10,543 nucleotides of DNA. Source: Calditrichota bacterium (lineage in GTDB: Bacteria; Calditrichota; Calditrichia; RBG-13-44-9; J075). Below, in pieces: positions 1 to 6,662 of the stretch. Both the position numbers and the translations under genes were made by a program. The notes beneath the pieces were generated by a model. It saw only the letters and a program-made list of their open reading frames with translations, searched no databases and had not been told where the DNA came from. The DNA lies in the NCBI GenBank assembly GCA_024275555.1, contig JAJRYW010000606.1, forward strand, positions 1 through 10,543. Reading direction: 5' to 3'. Each line of letters opens with the position of its first letter. The stretch's first letter is position 1.

Positions 1-44
1 GAAGTCACATTAGAGAAATGTTGCTATTGTTAAGCAATCTTCAT

Positions 45-94
45 GTCATGCTGAGCCTTCGGCGTGAGCTCAGTCGAACGCTTGTCGAAGCATG
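45..94. repeat. REP-like imperfect palindromic repeat
   Basis: The outer arms CATGCT (47-52) and AGCATG (89-94) are inverted copies. Nested inside, CTGAGC (51-56) and GCTCAG (68-73) form a second inverted pair. The pieces GTCATGCTGAGC, CAGTCGAAC and GTCGAAGCATG resemble an intergenic palindromic repeat found scattered in many environmental bacterial genomes; that resemblance is from memory, not a search. It lies in non-coding DNA. It could act as a transcript-end hairpin or simply be a small mobile repeat. Confidence 0.6.
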
Positions 95-113
95 GCAAAT
101 ATAGACGCAAACG

Positions 114-142
114 TGTCACCCTTCAACAAGCACAGGGTGACA
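114..142. repeat. Perfect 8-bp inverted repeat, second REP-like unit
   Basis: TGTCACCC (114-121) and GGGTGACA (135-142) are exact reverse complements around a 13-nt loop that contains CAACAAGC. It resembles the TGTCACCC...GGGTGACA relative of the element at 45-94 and lies 19 nt from it, so the two look like a REP pair. No T-run follows, so a simple terminator role is not supported. Confidence 0.6.
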
Positions 143-326
143 TAGAACAAGTAAATGGTAAACCTTCCTGTGGCAAAACGGCGTAACATCAGTTAATTAT
201 ACAAATTTAATGTTTTTAGAGCAGACTCAAGTATAGTACTGCCATACCTGCTCATAGAGCCGTTGAAACAACCCCGCCCGGGCCTGAACACAAATAAAAA
301 TTAGTGAATATGCTGATCTAAAATAC
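143..326. other. Non-coding stretch, AT-rich, no gene seen
   Basis: No open frame with coding character or a ribosome site is visible here. The only structure noted is the 8-bp palindrome GCCCGGGC (276-283). Together with the repeats on both sides, the whole of 1-453 is non-coding spacer downstream of the minus-strand sigma operon. Confidence 0.5.
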
Positions 327-360
327 CATTTTATAGCATAAAAGGCAAAACTATAAAATG
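327..360. repeat. Perfect 10-bp inverted repeat (AT-rich hairpin)
   Basis: CATTTTATAG (327-336) and CTATAAAATG (351-360) are exact reverse complements with a 14-nt loop. It is about 100 nt beyond the stop of the minus-strand operon. It may be part of a transcript end for that operon or a protein-binding palindrome; there is no following T-run. Confidence 0.5.
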
Positions 361-388
361 CATAGGGAGAATTTCATAATTTGCAGCA

Positions 389-426
389 GTAAGCCCTGAC
401 AGTCTTATTGGGACGCCAGGGCTTAC
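389..426 (-). terminator. Candidate transcript-end hairpin of the sigma operon
   Basis: GTAAGCCCTG (389-398) and CAGGGCTTAC (417-426) form a perfect 10-bp stem with an 18-nt loop, 27 nt past the stop codon of the membrane TPR gene. The position fits a 3'-end structure. On the minus strand the sequence after the stem has no T-run, so it is not a canonical intrinsic terminator; it could be an RNA-stabilising stem instead. Confidence 0.4.
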
Positions 427-453
427 CAGGTGGATCACCGGTAGATTGTTTTG

Positions 454-1659
454 CTAATCTTTGCCAATTTTTTGGAGCAACGTTGCCGCTTCCTGGAAAT
501 AAGCGCTTCCGGGGCCAACCTGGGCCAGGTAGGCGCGGCATTGCAGCGTCTCCCCGCGAAAACCATGGGCCAGGGCGATGAAAAACACTTCCCGGTCGTC
601 GGTGTCCAGGGCAAAGCGGTTGGCCAGGGCTTTGGCGCGGATGAGTTGGCTGAGGGTGCTTTTAAACTGCGCCTCGGGGATATTGCGGATGTTCTTTTCC
701 CGCAGAAAAGCCAGGCCGGTCAGCCCCTGGTAAAAGTAGTAGTTTTGCACCAGTCGTTTATAGCGATCCAAATCTGTCCGGGGAATTCCCGGAAAGGCTT
801 CGGTCGACTGGGTAAGCTGTGTTTCCAATTCCTGTACCATATCCTCCCCGCGTTGCCAGTAGCGGAGTGCGGTTTGGTAATCACGTTTTTGGTATTGTTT
901 CATTGCTTCGCTATAGACCGCCCCCAGCGTGTTGGCGATCCGGATGATCCGGTTTTCTGCCTCGCCGCCCCGGAAACCGCTGCTTACTTCACTGCCGGCC
1001 AGGGAGAGATCGGCCGGGTTGCTGTAGGGAAGCGCTTCGTTCCAACGATAGACGGCAAAGGGGTCCTGGTTGCCCGGCAGAAACAGCACGGCTAAGACGA
1101 CCAGCAGGGCCAGGGCGGCGGAGAGCCCCCCGGCAAAGCGTACACTGGGAAGCAAATTGCCCAACGGTTTCCACAGCGCCTCGCCAAATTGGCGCAATTT
1201 TTCAACGACAGATTCGCCGGGGCCGGGTTTCAGCACGGTCTCTGCCAGCAATTGCCGGTTCGATTTGACTCCCCGCAAATCTGCGACGCTTTCCGGCAGC
1301 GGTTCTGCGGCAAGGGTGGGGGAGAGGTCTTGCAAAATCAGCATGGTTTTTTGAAAGACCGCTTGAGAGTGCAGCAAAGCGCTGATAAACTCCTGGCGCT
1401 GTTCTCTCGCGGCGGTTCCGGCCAGCCAATCTCCCAATGCAGTTGAGAGAGACTCGAAGTCCGGTGTATCTTTACCTGTATAGGGAGCGCCCGGATCAAT
1501 TCGGGGATCATTCCGGGCTTCCGTTAATAGTTCCAAGAGTAGCCCAAAACCGGCATCCTGTTGGGCCCGTTTACGGAGATGTTCTATCTCTTCCGGGGCG
1601 GCTGCGCCGCTTAAAAAAGCGCTTAACAGTGTTGGGGTGATCGTTGATTCAGTTTTCAT
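454..1659 (-). CDS. Single-pass membrane protein with TPR-like exterior domain, probable anti-sigma partner
   Basis: 401 residues. Residues 1-170 are soluble and mostly helical, with no zinc motif. A hydrophobic helix at about 174-195 is preceded by few charges (KPLGNLLPSVRF) and should be the only membrane span. Residues 196-401 are then likely outside the membrane; about 244-275 (TLGAVYSEAMKQYQKRDYQ and on) fits a tetratricopeptide repeat, and 305-350 is a second helical-repeat-like part. It is the third gene of an ECF sigma operon, 101 nt after the zinc-motif protein. A GAGGAG stretch lies about 20 nt before the ATG, rather far for a ribosome site. A role in passing an envelope signal to the sigma or anti-sigma protein is inferred from context. 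The N-terminal helices could be a zinc-less anti-sigma domain; I do not recognise the family firmly. Confidence 0.8.
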   Translation of the reverse strand: MKTESTITPTLLSAFLSGAAAPEEIEHLRKRAQQDAGFGLLLELLTEARNDPRIDPGAPYTGKDTPDFESLSTALGDWLAGTAAREQRQEFISALLHSQAVFQKTMLILQDLSPTLAAEPLPESVADLRGVKSNRQLLAETVLKPGPGESVVEKLRQFGEALWKPLGNLLPSVRFAGGLSAALALLVVLAVLFLPGNQDPFAVYRWNEALPYSNPADLSLAGSEVSSGFRGGEAENRIIRIANTLGAVYSEAMKQYQKRDYQTALRYWQRGEDMVQELETQLTQSTEAFPGIPRTDLDRYKRLVQNYYFYQGLTGLAFLREKNIRNIPEAQFKSTLSQLIRAKALANRFALDTDDREVFFIALAHGFRGETLQCRAYLAQVGPGSAYFQEAATLLQKIGKD

Positions 1660-1773
1660 ATTCAGTCTCTCTGGTTAAGTTCTCCTCGCAATCAACCGCC
1701 ACACCTTTTGATGTGACTACTATCACAGAGACTAATGATTTTGGGTTTCTCTCAAAAAATCTACTTTTTTTTT
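1649..1773 (-). other. A9 slippery run with alternative open frame to the next gene
   Basis: On the minus strand the anti-sigma gene ends in codons GCA AAA AAA AAG TAG. This contains A AAA AAG in the right phase, the heptamer used for the -1 shift in E. coli dnaX. A -1 shift would add 10 codons and stop. Loss of one A, or a +1 shift, opens a frame of 38 codons that runs through the whole intergenic gap and stops at TGA 1651-1649, 8 nt downstream of the first base of the ATG of the next gene. A second run of eight A lies just upstream at 1783-1790. Whether slippage occurs is unknown; chance and homopolymer sequencing error are real alternatives. Confidence 0.35.
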
Positions 1774-2213
1774 GCCGCAGCATTTTTTTTATGTAATTCA
1801 CTGTAGGTTAAGTAGAAGGACTGCATCACCTCGGTATAATGCTCAAAGCATAAAAAGCAAGAGTTCAGGTGGTGGAAAAAACGTTCGCAAAGCGGCGGTT
1901 CCGGCAGCGCGGCAGTGTTTTGATCTCTGAATAAAGCCAGCAGAATTTGCGGTTTCCGGAGCAGCAGTGATCCCTCGCTTCCGCATGGTTCCGGCGCCAG
2001 GAGGTCTTGCCAGTCTGCGCTTTGTTCGGATGGCAGGCGGCTTTGCATAAACTCTTGAACGGCATTCCGTAAGCCCAGTTCTTTTTCATTCAGCGTTTCC
2101 CCGAATTTGGGCAACTGCTCCGGCGAGCTTTGGGTCAGCACCAGGGCAATCAGCCGGCCTAGTTTAGCCGGAGACAGTTGTTGCAAGCCGATGTCTAAGG
2201 CGTCGTCCGTCAT
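1761..2213 (-). CDS. Putative zinc-type (ZAS) anti-sigma factor
   Basis: 150 residues, no membrane span or signal peptide, so cytoplasmic. Near the C-terminus H115-X3-C119-X2-C122 (HLNSCFLC) matches the HX3CX2C signature of zinc-binding anti-sigma domains; C109 or H125 could be the fourth ligand. In known ZAS proteins the motif is usually near the N-terminus, so the placement at 109-125 is unusual. The start is ATG 2213, whose first bases overlap the sigma stop (ATGA, 2210-2213), indicating translational coupling. A longer open frame extends back to 2300 inside the sigma gene but that part is a shadow. The C-terminus is AAAKKK, coded by long A-runs. Function is inferred from motif plus the sigma gene immediately upstream. 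Confidence 0.75.
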   Translation of the reverse strand: MTDDALDIGLQQLSPAKLGRLIALVLTQSSPEQLPKFGETLNEKELGLRNAVQEFMQSRLPSEQSADWQDLLAPEPCGSEGSLLLRKPQILLALFRDQNTAALPEPPLCERFFHHLNSCFLCFEHYTEVMQSFYLTYSELHKKNAAAKKK

Positions 2214-2884
2214 CTCATCTCCGCTGAAGATTCCCGAAGTATTTTTCGGAGCCGGTGCACCACGTTGTCCACCGTGCGGCCGCCCATGCCTTTCAGGCAA
2301 GGCAGGGCGTCGATCATGTCCAAATCAAAATCCGCCCAGGTATAGATGAGGAATAAGTGGATGTCCCGCTGGAGGTTCCGGCGTTTGCCCCGGCTTAAGC
2401 GAGCCACGGTTTCTTCATACAATTCCCAGCGGGTGCTTTGGCTGACGCTGCTCATCTGGTAACCCGGCAAAAACTCGCCCGGCGATTCGCTGCGCTGATC
2501 CTCTTTTTCTTCCATGACAATCCGGTCATGCCGGAATAAGCGGTTTTTCAGATATCGCCCGGCGCTGCGCTGGCAGATAATTGCTAACCAGGCTTTAAAT
2601 TTGATTTCGTTATCGCGGTTCTGAAAATCACGCAGCACCCGGCAATCGTTCTGGCATAGATTCAGCAAAACGGTGGAGAGCACATCGTTTATGACGTCGC
2701 CGGTTTGCATATCCAGCCCGCGCGAGTTCCACTGGTAGCATTTCCGGGCGATGGCGTTGAGCATGGTATCCCGGTAACGGAGCATAAAGATGCTCCAGGC
2801 CCGCTCAAACTGTTCCCGGTTCCGGGGCTCGCAGAGCGCCTCAATTAATTGTGTAAAACTCATGGTCGCGGATGGTTGCAGCAT
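2210..2884 (-). CDS. ECF-like sigma-70 family RNA polymerase sigma factor
   Basis: 224 residues, the usual ECF size. Residues about 26-117 fit sigma region 2: FMLRYRDTMLNAIARK, then VINDVLSTVLLNLCQ, then KAWLAIICQRSAGRYLKNRL. Residues about 155-217 fit region 4, with a helix-turn-helix-like RTVDNVVHRLRKILRE end. It should direct RNA polymerase to a specific promoter set. It heads the operon with the anti-sigma gene and the membrane TPR protein, the usual order for signal-controlled sigma factors. An alternative start is M8 (2863); neither start has a clear Shine-Dalgarno. The region between the domains (120-152) is acidic and probably a linker. Target genes cannot be read from the sequence. 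Confidence 0.8.
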   Translation of the reverse strand: MLQPSATMSFTQLIEALCEPRNREQFERAWSIFMLRYRDTMLNAIARKCYQWNSRGLDMQTGDVINDVLSTVLLNLCQNDCRVLRDFQNRDNEIKFKAWLAIICQRSAGRYLKNRLFRHDRIVMEEKEDQRSESPGEFLPGYQMSSVSQSTRWELYEETVARLSRGKRRNLQRDIHLFLIYTWADFDLDMIDALPCLKGMGGRTVDNVVHRLRKILRESSAEMR

Positions 2885-3324
2885 GGCTACCGAAACGGAT
2901 TTGTTCCTGAAGGGGTTATCCTATCGATTCGAAAGTTTAAAGGAATTGCAAGAAAAGATCACCGACGAATGAAGGTAACAGCTTTTGAGATTAAATTCAA
3001 ATAATTAATAATTTAGGGCGATTTCGGCGGGGAAGAAACCGGGGATATCCACCCCATTCTTTGGAAGGTTGCCCGGCGTTTCTTTTGGGGAACAAAGAGG
3101 TCCGGCTTTGGCAGATGAGCCGCTTATCCCCCAATCCGCCGCCCCGATTCCGGATACGGATTGGGCGCCACAGGCTTACCGCGAAGGGCAGATGATAAAA
3201 AATGATGCATTGAAACCAATCCAACACTATGATGTCTGACAGGATTGTATTATATTCCCAGCGCTTTTAGCTGCTCTTATTACGGTGTGTGAGATCGCCC
3301 ACACAAGTTGTTATGGAGGTCCGA
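2885..3324. other. Divergent intergenic region, 440 nt
   Basis: This separates the minus-strand sigma operon from the plus-strand peptidase and should hold both promoters. I could not place a convincing -35/-10 pair for either. On the plus strand a stop-free frame runs from about 3010 to the TGA at 3237-3239. Its last part translates in a protein-like way (ADEPLIPQSAAPIPDTDW), but it has no ATG and no ribosome site, so it may be a gene remnant. A 29-codon plus-strand frame from ATG 2883 to 2972 is likewise unsupported. Confidence 0.4.
3286..3320 (+). promoter_or_regulatory. Leader inverted repeat and Shine-Dalgarno of the peptidase gene
   Basis: TGTGTG (3286-3291) and CACACA (3300-3305) are exact reverse complements with an 8-nt loop. 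GGAGGT (3315-3320) follows and lies 4 nt from the ATG at 3325, deciding that start. The small stem is close enough to the ribosome site to be an operator or a translation-tuning hairpin, but 6 bp of simple TG/CA sequence may be chance. Confidence 0.45.
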
Positions 3325-5481
3325 ATGAATCGTTCCCGTAGTATATTCCCCGCCATGAAAATAATATCTGTATTATTGGTCGTTTTTGCCTCTACGGCCC
3401 GGGCCCAGTCCTTTCCGGCGCCGCCGGTTCTGTTCCCGGCGCCGCTCAGCCCCCGCATCGCCAATTACGACATCGCGGTGCGCCTGGAACCGGAAACGCG
3501 GATGTTGTATGGGAAAGAAATCCTTACCTGGAAAAACACTTCACAGGATGAAATCACCGAACTACAATTTCATCTCTATCTAAATGCTTTCCGGAACAAC
3601 CGTTCCACCTTTATGATCGAGTCGGGAGGGGCGCATCGGGGTTTTAAACTTGAGAAAGACGGCTGGGGATACATCGAGGTGGATCGAATTACCCGCCTGC
3701 CCGGAGACGGGGGCGAGGCCCGGCAGCGTCTTTCACAACTCCGTGAAGCGGAGAGCGATACACTCATCCCCGGAGAAGACTTAACCGCACTGAAGCAATT
3801 TATCCAGCCGGACACCCCGGAGCATGTCCACGATAAAACCGTGATGCGGGTTCCGCTCCGCGAGCCATTGCCGCCCGGGCAGACCATCTCGCTCTACATC
3901 GAGTTTACCGCTCGTCTTCCTCAACCCCCTTTTGCCCGAACCGGGGCGAAAAACGAATATTTTTTTGTGGGGCAATGGTTTCCCAAAATCGGGGTGTATA
4001 CGCCGCAGGGATGGAACTGCCATCAATTTCATAGCAATTCGGAGTTCTTTGCCGATTTCGGGGTGTACAATGTGTGGATAACCGTGCCGGAAGAAAACAT
4101 TGTCGGCGCTACCGGCCTGCAAGTGGGAGAGCCGCTTCTGAACGGCGACGGTTCCGCTACCCACTATTACCATGCGGAAGATGTGCACGATTTTGCCTGG
4201 ACCACCAGCCCGGAATATGTGGAATTCAAAGGAAAAGCTCAGGATGTCGATATCCGGGTGCTGATGCAGCCCGACCATGTGGGCCAGGGGGCCCGCTATG
4301 TGGAAGCCGCCAAAGTGGCCGTGGAATATTTCCAGAATTGGTACGGAGATTATCCCTTTCCCAACCTGACCGTCGTCGACCCGCGCCGGGGAGCGGGAGG
4401 CTCCGGGGGAATGGAGTACCCAACCTTGATTACCGCCATGACCCGCTACGGTCTGCCGGAAGGAATCCGCCTGGTGGAGATGGTCATCATTCATGAATTC
4501 GGGCATAATTATTGGTACCACCTGCTGGCCTCGAACGAATTTGAGGAAAGCTGGCTGGATGAGGGGATCAACACTTACACCGAAATACAAATTATGGCCG
4601 ATAAGTACGGGCCGGGCAACGGTGTTGATTTTATGGGGCTTAAAATTGATGACCTCTCCTTCCAGCGTTTTCAGTATTTGATGCTTCCGGACGCCGATCC
4701 GATTTACCGGAAAGCCTGGGAATTCTACTCCGGCAGAAGCTACGGAATCAACTCCTATTCCAAGCCGGGGCTGGTGCTGACCACTCTGCAAAACCTGCTC
4801 GGCCGGGAAACCATGGATAAAATTATGCGCACCTATGTGGAACGCTGGCGCTTTAAACACCCGACCAGTTATGATTTTATCGATGTTGCCAACGAAGTGT
4901 CCGGGCAAGACCTGAACTGGTTTTTCGATCAGGCCATCTTTAAGCGGTATACCCTGGATTTTGCGGTAACCCGGGCCATCTCCCGCCCTTACAAAAAGGC
5001 CAAAGGTTATGATTTTGAGGAAAAGACCCGGGAAGCCGTTCCCGATACAGCGGCGCCCGATACCACGGCCCCGGAAATCATCAACACGGATTCGCTGGAG
5101 GCGCTTGTTCCGGACAGCCTGGCCGACACAACCCTGTATTACAGCGAAGTAAAGCTGCGCCGCCTGGGAGAATTTGTCTGCCCGGTGGAGATCGAGATGG
5201 TCTTTGCCAACTGGGACACGCTGACTGAGCATTGGGACGGTAAATCGCTCTGGAAGAAATACACCTATCTCCGCCCGTCGCGCCTGCTCTCCGCGGAAAT
5301 TGACCCGCAGCAGAAGCTGGTGTTGGATTTGAACTTTACCAACAACAGCCGGGTGGTAAAACCCCGCTTCCCGGATCGCCTGGGGGCCAATAAACTGGCG
5401 GTGCGTTTCCTGTTCTGGATGCAGGTGGTTCTGGAACAGCCGGAGTTCCTGAATTGGTTTACCATTCCCATCGGGTTCTAA
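3325..5481 (+). CDS. Exported M1-family zinc metallopeptidase
   Basis: 718 residues. Residues 1-27 are a signal peptide (hydrophobic IISVLLVVFAS, cut probably after ARA). About 30-250 is the beta-rich N-terminal domain of M1 enzymes. The catalytic domain shows GGMEYP (361-366, the exopeptidase loop), the zinc site H390-EFGH-H394 with E413 exactly 18 residues later (HEXXH-X18-E), and Y478 in YSKPG as the likely transition-state tyrosine. All key residues are present, so it should be active, cleaving residues from peptide N-termini in the periplasm or outside. Residues about 573-605 form a Pro/Asp/Thr-rich linker before a C-terminal beta-domain ending in IPIGF. The start follows from GGAGG; an upstream in-frame ATG at 3289 lacks one. 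It stands alone, 224 nt before the next plus-strand gene. Physiological substrate is not evident. Confidence 0.92.
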   Translation: MNRSRSIFPAMKIISVLLVVFASTARAQSFPAPPVLFPAPLSPRIANYDIAVRLEPETRMLYGKEILTWKNTSQDEITELQFHLYLNAFRNNRSTFMIESGGAHRGFKLEKDGWGYIEVDRITRLPGDGGEARQRLSQLREAESDTLIPGEDLTALKQFIQPDTPEHVHDKTVMRVPLREPLPPGQTISLYIEFTARLPQPPFARTGAKNEYFFVGQWFPKIGVYTPQGWNCHQFHSNSEFFADFGVYNVWITVPEENIVGATGLQVGEPLLNGDGSATHYYHAEDVHDFAWTTSPEYVEFKGKAQDVDIRVLMQPDHVGQGARYVEAAKVAVEYFQNWYGDYPFPNLTVVDPRRGAGGSGGMEYPTLITAMTRYGLPEGIRLVEMVIIHEFGHNYWYHLLASNEFEESWLDEGINTYTEIQIMADKYGPGNGVDFMGLKIDDLSFQRFQYLMLPDADPIYRKAWEFYSGRSYGINSYSKPGLVLTTLQNLLGRETMDKIMRTYVERWRFKHPTSYDFIDVANEVSGQDLNWFFDQAIFKRYTLDFAVTRAISRPYKKAKGYDFEEKTREAVPDTAAPDTTAPEIINTDSLEALVPDSLADTTLYYSEVKLRRLGEFVCPVEIEMVFANWDTLTEHWDGKSLWKKYTYLRPSRLLSAEIDPQQKLVLDLNFTNNSRVVKPRFPDRLGANKLAVRFLFWMQVVLEQPEFLNWFTIPIGF

Positions 5482-5637
5482 GTTCATTAAGCAGGATCAC
5501 AGGATGAACGGGATTATGACCCTGGGGATAAAAGAAATATCACAGACCGGAGTATCAAACTTCAGTCTGACAAACATATCCGGTGCTCTTTTCGTGAGTT
5601 TCCTGCCGCCAGCATTTGCGGAAATAACCTGGCATCG

Positions 5638-5660
5638 GAATACCGTGGAGACCGGTATTC
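5638..5660 (+). promoter_or_regulatory. Perfect 8-bp inverted repeat in the membrane-gene leader
   Basis: GAATACCG (5638-5645) and CGGTATTC (5653-5660) are exact reverse complements with a 7-nt loop, 45 nt before the ATG at 5706. The length and position suit a repressor operator or a short leader hairpin. Just after the upstream stop, 5490-5517 holds three near-repeats of AGGAT/GGGAT, reminiscent of low-complexity spacer repeats. No clear promoter was found in 5482-5705. Confidence 0.4.
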
Positions 5661-5705
5661 ATCATCAAACGACATAGAGAAAATAATTGCAGAAGAGGAT
5701 GAGAG

Positions 5706-6650
5706 ATGGTTTTTGCTTGCTTACGAGCCGGATTGCTGCGCATGTGGAATGCCAAACGGATGATCCTGATATATTTTCTGACCAATTTTATTTTCGGTTT
5801 GCTGATCATGCTTCCCCTGCGGGCCAGTTTGAACAGTTTTCTGGACAGCAGCCTGATGGGGCGTCGCTTAGCCGGCACGATCAACATGGATTTTGTGTTC
5901 GAGTTTATTAAGCATACCCCTTCCATCGGCGGAGTGCTCATGTCGATGCTTGTGGTGGTGTCGTTGCTGTACTGGGGAATTAACCTGTTCTTGTCCGGCG
6001 GTGCACTGGCGGTCTTTATTCAGGAAAATGAATACAAGCGGGAGCGTTTTTGGGGCAGCGCCGCCTGGTTCTTCGGGCGTTTTCTGCGCCTGTTTCTGTG
6101 GGGAATCCCCGTTTTTGCGCTGCTCTTCTCGGTGCAGTTTATCTTCCTGGGGCTGGAAAAACTGATTTTCGGTTCCGATGCTTACGAGTCTGTGCTTTAC
6201 TGGAGCAAGTGGCTGCGCACCATTGTTCGTTACCTGGGCATTGTGGTGTTCTTAATTATTTTTGATTACGCCCGGATTTACGTGGTTGACACCGATATCC
6301 GCAGCATGGGCCGGGCCATCTGGTACGCTGTCCGCTTTACCTTTACCCATTTGCGACGCACTTTTACGCTGGCCTTTACCTTCTCTTTGGTCGGCACCGT
6401 TTATTTGTTGATCTACAACCCCGTGGCGGACCTGATGTCGGCCCCCTCCCTGGCAGTGGTGTTGATGCTCTTCCTCTGGCAGCAGTTGTATATGCTGGTG
6501 CGGATGGTGATTCGGTTAGGCTTGTATGCCAGCGAGGTGGAGTTGCATGGGGGGCTTCTCAAATTAGCCGAGAAGAAAAAAGAGTCCGGGCCAACCTCGC
6601 AGCCGGCGGCCGGCGGATCAAATCCCGGGGTCGGGTTGCAGAAAGGTTAA
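5706..6650 (+). CDS. Six-helix integral membrane protein of unknown function
   Basis: 314 residues. Hydrophobic helices lie at about 19-38, 76-103, 127-152, 173-193, 219-240 and 247-270. The segment DYARIYVVDTDIRSMGRA (187-204), with its charged residues between helices 4 and 5, is the best candidate for a conserved functional loop. The last 30 residues are a Lys-rich then Gly/Pro/Ser-rich cytoplasmic tail. GAGG (5695-5698), 7 nt before the ATG, supports this start. I do not recognise a named family and no catalytic motif is visible. It follows the peptidase on the same strand but at 224 nt, so co-transcription is uncertain. It converges with the aminotransferase gene with only 12 nt between stops. 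Confidence 0.75.
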   Translation: MVFACLRAGLLRMWNAKRMILIYFLTNFIFGLLIMLPLRASLNSFLDSSLMGRRLAGTINMDFVFEFIKHTPSIGGVLMSMLVVVSLLYWGINLFLSGGALAVFIQENEYKRERFWGSAAWFFGRFLRLFLWGIPVFALLFSVQFIFLGLEKLIFGSDAYESVLYWSKWLRTIVRYLGIVVFLIIFDYARIYVVDTDIRSMGRAIWYAVRFTFTHLRRTFTLAFTFSLVGTVYLLIYNPVADLMSAPSLAVVLMLFLWQQLYMLVRMVIRLGLYASEVELHGGLLKLAEKKKESGPTSQPAAGGSNPGVGLQKG

Positions 6651-6662
6651 GGAGCGGAGCGC

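Noticed and set aside
451..1095. 214-codon plus-strand frame opposite the membrane TPR gene
   Set aside because: No ribosome site and no domain features; the minus-strand gene has a membrane helix, TPR-like part and operon context.
2214..2300. Longer N-terminus for the zinc-motif protein starting at 2300
   Set aside because: That part lies wholly inside the sigma gene in another frame and is basic and low in structure; ATG 2213 overlaps the sigma stop as expected for coupled genes.
2790..2972. 60-codon plus-strand frame over the sigma start
   Set aside because: The first half is antisense to the sigma gene; the remainder (from ATG 2883) has no ribosome site and only 29 codons.
3781..5487. 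568-codon open frame on the minus strand across the peptidase gene
   Set aside because: It is fully antisense to a well-supported M1 peptidase with all catalytic residues, shows no family motif, and is explained by the codon bias of the sense gene.
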